Assembly: GCA_000724175.1 (NCBI GenBank)
Contig: JPGV01000023.1
Location: 1 to 64,000, forward strand
Direction of reading: 5' to 3'
DNA length: 64,000 bases
DNA from: [Candidatus Thermochlorobacteriaceae] bacterium GBChlB
Lineage (GTDB): Bacteria; Bacteroidota; Chlorobiia; Chlorobiales; Thermochlorobacteraceae
The position numbers were made by a program, and so were the translations under genes. A model generated the notes under the pieces. It was not told the DNA's origin. It worked only from the letters and a program-made list of their open reading frames with translations, and made no database searches. This document shows positions 61,506 to 64,000 of this stretch, in pieces. Within the stretch, counting starts at the first letter, position 1, and each line of letters opens with the position of its first letter.

Positions 61506-61605
61506 GATTGCTTCGCTATGCTCGCAATGACAATGCGCTTGAAACCTGCAAGTGTATTTGTTTAGACCAACCAAGTCATTGCGAGCAGCAGAGCGACGGC
61601 GCAAT
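61506..61605. repeat. Palindromic intergenic repeat (REP/MITE-like)
   Basis: Two inverted arms face each other: 61506-61531 contains ATTGCTTCGCTATGCTCGCA and 61575-61605 contains GTCATTGCGAGCAGCAGAGC followed by GACGGCGCAAT. They can pair around a spacer of about 43 bases. The sequence is like the dispersed palindromes with GCGAG and GCAAT cores found between genes in many bacterial genomes. It lies in the 288-base gap between glnN and the convergent hydrolase gene, the only intergenic stretch here with such an element. It may act as a terminator. Confidence 0.72.
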
Positions 61606-61738
61606 TCATAAACCCTTGTCAAATCACGCAAAGCAGGCTTACTTCTGCCGATAAGTCGGCATCGCCATGACAAACGCTGTATCGTTTTTACTTCATTTTG
61701 GTTCATTTTGGTATAACCACCTCTGTGTCTTCTTCAAA

Positions 61739-62635
61739 TTACTTTGGCATCAATGAATCTGGGGGTGCATGTTCCGCAACGCTTTGCGCGCTCAAAAACA
61801 AGCGCAATTCTTCGGCGAAGCCTGCTACATCTTCAAGCATCGGCAAGTGTCCAAGCATCGGGAAGCGGACGAAGCGCGTGGGCGAGTCGCAGAGTGCCGA
61901 GCGTTTCTCGAAGAGCGTCGTCATGCCTTCGGGGGGAATGGTTTTATCGCGGTCGCCAACGGCGAGAAACATTGGCGCGGCAATTGTGAGCAGTTGTTTG
62001 GTATAATTAGCGAGAATGTCTTTGTTGAGCGAGAACGCGCCGACGGCGGCGGCGGCATCTGCATCGGTGCGCAGAAAATCCTCGACGATGAGTTTGGCGT
62101 AGCGCGGGTCAATCGGTTGCGCAGTGGCTTTATCGACGAAGGCGCGCTGCATTGGCTCAAACTTGAACAACCATTTCAGCCGCATTGTTGCCCGCACAAA
62201 TGCTTCTAAAAGTTGCATCTGCGTTGGGCTGTAGTCGAAAATGCCGCACGCGATAATCGTTACCGACGAGACGCGTGGTTTCAATCGGTGATAGAGTTCA
62301 GTGGCGACCATCGACCCCATTGAGTGTCCGACGAGGTGAAGCGGCGCGGTTTTTCCAAGTTCCAAGCTGCTGGCAAGCGCCTCGGCTTCATCGGCGAAGC
62401 CAGAAATCGTGAAGGGCGGTTTTGCATCGAGAAACTCGGTGCGCCCGGTGCCGCTTTGGTCGAACGTGATGCAGCGAAAGTTCGGCATTAGGGCGTCGAT
62501 AAGCGGCGTCCAATAGCGTCCCGACAACGCCCACCCGTTGATGAATAAAACGCTTGGTTTGGAAGCAAGGCGGCCATCATCTTCGGCTGTGTCCTCGAAG
62601 TAAAGGCGGCATCGAGCGGTCGATAAAAAACTCAT
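61739..62635 (-). CDS. Alpha/beta hydrolase fold protein
   Basis: The protein has 298 residues from the ATG at 62635. It shows VLFINGWALSGRYWTPLIDAL (oxyanion region), CITFDQSGTGRTEF, the nucleophile elbow LVGHSMGSMVATELY, a late aspartate in AVGDRDKTIPP and the histidine in MLGHLPMLED. These complete the catalytic triad of a soluble hydrolase. Family members include esterases, haloperoxidases and enol-lactonases, so the substrate is unknown. A cap region lies in the middle (about 145-215). It is convergent with glnN across the palindromic repeat. Confidence 0.9.
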   Translation of the reverse strand: MSFLSTARCRLYFEDTAEDDGRLASKPSVLFINGWALSGRYWTPLIDALMPNFRCITFDQSGTGRTEFLDAKPPFTISGFADEAEALASSLELGKTAPLHLVGHSMGSMVATELYHRLKPRVSSVTIIACGIFDYSPTQMQLLEAFVRATMRLKWLFKFEPMQRAFVDKATAQPIDPRYAKLIVEDFLRTDADAAAAVGAFSLNKDILANYTKQLLTIAAPMFLAVGDRDKTIPPEGMTTLFEKRSALCDSPTRFVRFPMLGHLPMLEDVAGFAEELRLFLSAQSVAEHAPPDSLMPK

Positions 62636-62680
62636 AGCCGACAAAGAAAGTAACCATTGGCGACGGCGCGCCAAGGCGTG

Positions 62681-62863
62681 TTATTCCAACGCCTCAATCA
62701 ACTGCGAGAGCCGACGCGACGCGGAAAAGTAGGCAATCATAAAAAAGAAATTCACGTAGTAACTGCGAAGCGCGTTGCGGTCGAGCAGATAAATGCGGGC
62801 GCTTTCAAAGAGCGCTTTCCAACGCCAATACCAAAAATCAGTGATGTAAAAGAGGAATCCCAT
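62681..62863 (-). CDS. Small hydrophobic protein, unknown function
   Basis: The frame codes for 60 residues with aromatic-rich hydrophobic stretches (GFLFYITDFWYWRWKALF and SYYVNFFFMIAYFS). It lies between the hydrolase gene and corA on the same strand with clean spacing to both. The aromatic content is higher than chance would give, which favours a real small membrane-associated protein, but no family is recognised and expression is not shown. Treat as possible. Confidence 0.45.
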   Translation of the reverse strand: MGFLFYITDFWYWRWKALFESARIYLLDRNALRSYYVNFFFMIAYFSASRRLSQLIEALE

Positions 62864-62946
62864 TTGTCTCTATCGTTCATTTAAGGACATTTACTGGCAC
62901 AACAGCACTGCACAAACTTCATGTCGGAATCTAATAAATTCCCGCC

Positions 62947-63885
62947 TTAAATCCACTTACGTTTTTGGAAAATAAAGAGCGTAACGGAAACCAGCGTGAT
63001 AGTAACCGTTACGATAATCCAAAACGCATTGGGGTCTTTCTCGAGTGGCAGCGCGACGTTCATTCCGTAGAACCCTGCAATGATAGAGGGAATGAGCAGG
63101 ACAATCGTCAGCGACGTCAAGAATTTAATCACAATGTTGAGTCGGTTGGCGGAAATCGCTGCAAAGGCGTTGGAAATGTTCGCTAAAATGTTGCTGTAAG
63201 TTTGTGTCATTTCCAGCGCTTGTTCGTTCTCGATAATAACATCGCTGATGAGGTCTTTGTATTCATCGTTCTCGGCGATTTCGCGCGAACTAATGAGCTT
63301 GCGCAGCACGCTTTGATTGCCTTTCAAGCCAATGTTGAAATAGACAAGCGTTTTTTCAAGGCTTAAAATATCAAAGAGTTCTTCGGTAGTCGTTGAGCGG
63401 CGCACCGCGTCTTCGATTTCATTGGTGCGTCGGTCGATATGCTTCAAGAACTTGATGTAATACGATGAGGTTTTGAGCAAGAGTTGCAAAATGAACGTAA
63501 TCGGCTTATCGGTTCGAAAGCGTTTTTGTTTGTAGAGTCGAAACTCTTCAATGATAGAGGTATTCTTGACGCACATTGTCAGAATCACGTCGCGGACGAT
63601 GAGCATCACGAGCGGAGCGGTATAGAAAATCGGACTGTTGCCCTGTAGCTCGACAATCGGCGCGTCGATGATGATAAGCGTGTAGTCGTCTTCATACTCA
63701 AGACGCGCCTTTTCTTCGCCGTCGTTGAGGTCTTGCAGAAATTGGTAGTCGAGACCCAATTTCAGCGCAAGCCCTTGAAGGTCATCAGGCGAGGGTTCGG
63801 TAACAGAAATCCAAGAGCCTTTTTCCACGTCGGCACAGGCTTGCAGATAGCCTGCATCGCTGTCAGATGTATAGATTTGAATCAT
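62947..63885 (-). CDS. corA: CorA family magnesium/divalent cation transporter
   Basis: The protein has 312 residues. A large cytoplasmic N-terminal domain (about 1-245) leads to two membrane helices. The first ends in the selectivity motif YGMN (273-276) at the pore mouth and the second runs WIIVTVTITLVSVTLFIF. The C-terminus is basic (QKRKWI), as in the family. The long stalk helix includes LKHIDRRTNEIEDAVRRSTTTEELFDIL. CorA channels take up magnesium, and some cobalt or nickel. Its length fits the shorter bacterial CorA branch. It stands at the right end of the window, and the last 115 bases after its start show no gene. Confidence 0.95.
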   Translation of the reverse strand: MIQIYTSDSDAGYLQACADVEKGSWISVTEPSPDDLQGLALKLGLDYQFLQDLNDGEEKARLEYEDDYTLIIIDAPIVELQGNSPIFYTAPLVMLIVRDVILTMCVKNTSIIEEFRLYKQKRFRTDKPITFILQLLLKTSSYYIKFLKHIDRRTNEIEDAVRRSTTTEELFDILSLEKTLVYFNIGLKGNQSVLRKLISSREIAENDEYKDLISDVIIENEQALEMTQTYSNILANISNAFAAISANRLNIVIKFLTSLTIVLLIPSIIAGFYGMNVALPLEKDPNAFWIIVTVTITLVSVTLFIFQKRKWI

Positions 63886-64000
63886 ATCTCAAAGAGAGTT
63901 GCGCTTCTTTGAAAATTCCGTCGTTCAATTTAGCACTTTCGAAGCTCATTGTTCTACACTTACAGCGTCGCTCGTTGGGGTTTCTTGAAAATTTTTTGCG

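Overview
The window is about 64 kb of gene-dense bacterial DNA, with short gaps, genes on both strands and many 4-bp stop/start overlaps. It most likely comes from the Chlorobi (green sulfur bacteria and relatives). The best lineage marker is the gene at 51996-52700: an adrenodoxin-type [2Fe-2S] domain with a hydrophobic tail, the architecture of chlorosome envelope proteins CsmI/CsmJ/CsmX. A cobalamin-type radical SAM protein at 48645 resembles the class that includes the bacteriochlorophyll methylases BchQ/BchR. A glutamine synthetase III, a succinate dehydrogenase iron-sulfur subunit, AgmX/ExbD-type transport parts and the rarity of Shine-Dalgarno sequences fit the wider Bacteroidetes-Chlorobi group. 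A Chloroherpeton- or Thermochlorobacter-like organism is my inference; no rRNA or tRNA gene is present to prove it.

Layout. 1-8 kb: a decayed and an intact Uma2-type gene, a two-gene transketolase, guaB, a DegV protein, an aldehyde dehydrogenase and an esterase. 8-15.4 kb: miaA, a STAS protein with an odd charged tail and a sodium:solute symporter (+ strand), meeting a coupled minus-strand chain (TPR protein, EVE, TSUP permease, DUF4149, NamZ-like muramidase). 15.5-28.3 kb: the most striking region, a minus-strand cluster of two large exported TPR proteins (about 920 and 2084 residues), ExbB/TolQ, two ExbD/TolR, an AgmX/TonB-like protein with a glycine-rich linker and a small exported protein. 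It reads as a complete proton-driven envelope machine of unknown function. 28.4-34 kb: trxB, a glutaredoxin-like gene, trxA and dnaE, the last broken by one extra base. 34-46.7 kb: trpD with an aminotransferase, a Uma2/coiled-coil pair, an M24 peptidase, a BadF-type sugar kinase, an orphan ABC ATPase with deoC, uvrA and an Rpn-type nuclease. 46.8-64 kb: gamma-glutamyltransferase, the radical SAM gene with an unknown partner, an RlmI-like methylase, the chlorosome-type ferredoxin, sdhB, alanine dehydrogenase, an SbcD-like nuclease, an M16 peptidase, a strongly translated Ala/Pro-rich protein, an Lrp regulator, glnN, a hydrolase and corA.

How genes may work together. The NamZ-like muramidase, the adjacent symporter and the more distant BadF kinase could form a peptidoglycan-sugar salvage route. 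Lrp, glutamine synthetase III and alanine dehydrogenase point to nitrogen assimilation. The thioredoxin genes form a compact redox operon. The ExbB/ExbD/AgmX/TPR cluster is the leading candidate for an undescribed system. The dnaE frameshift is most simply a sequence error but should be checked. No CRISPR array, prophage, insertion sequence or RNA gene was recognised.
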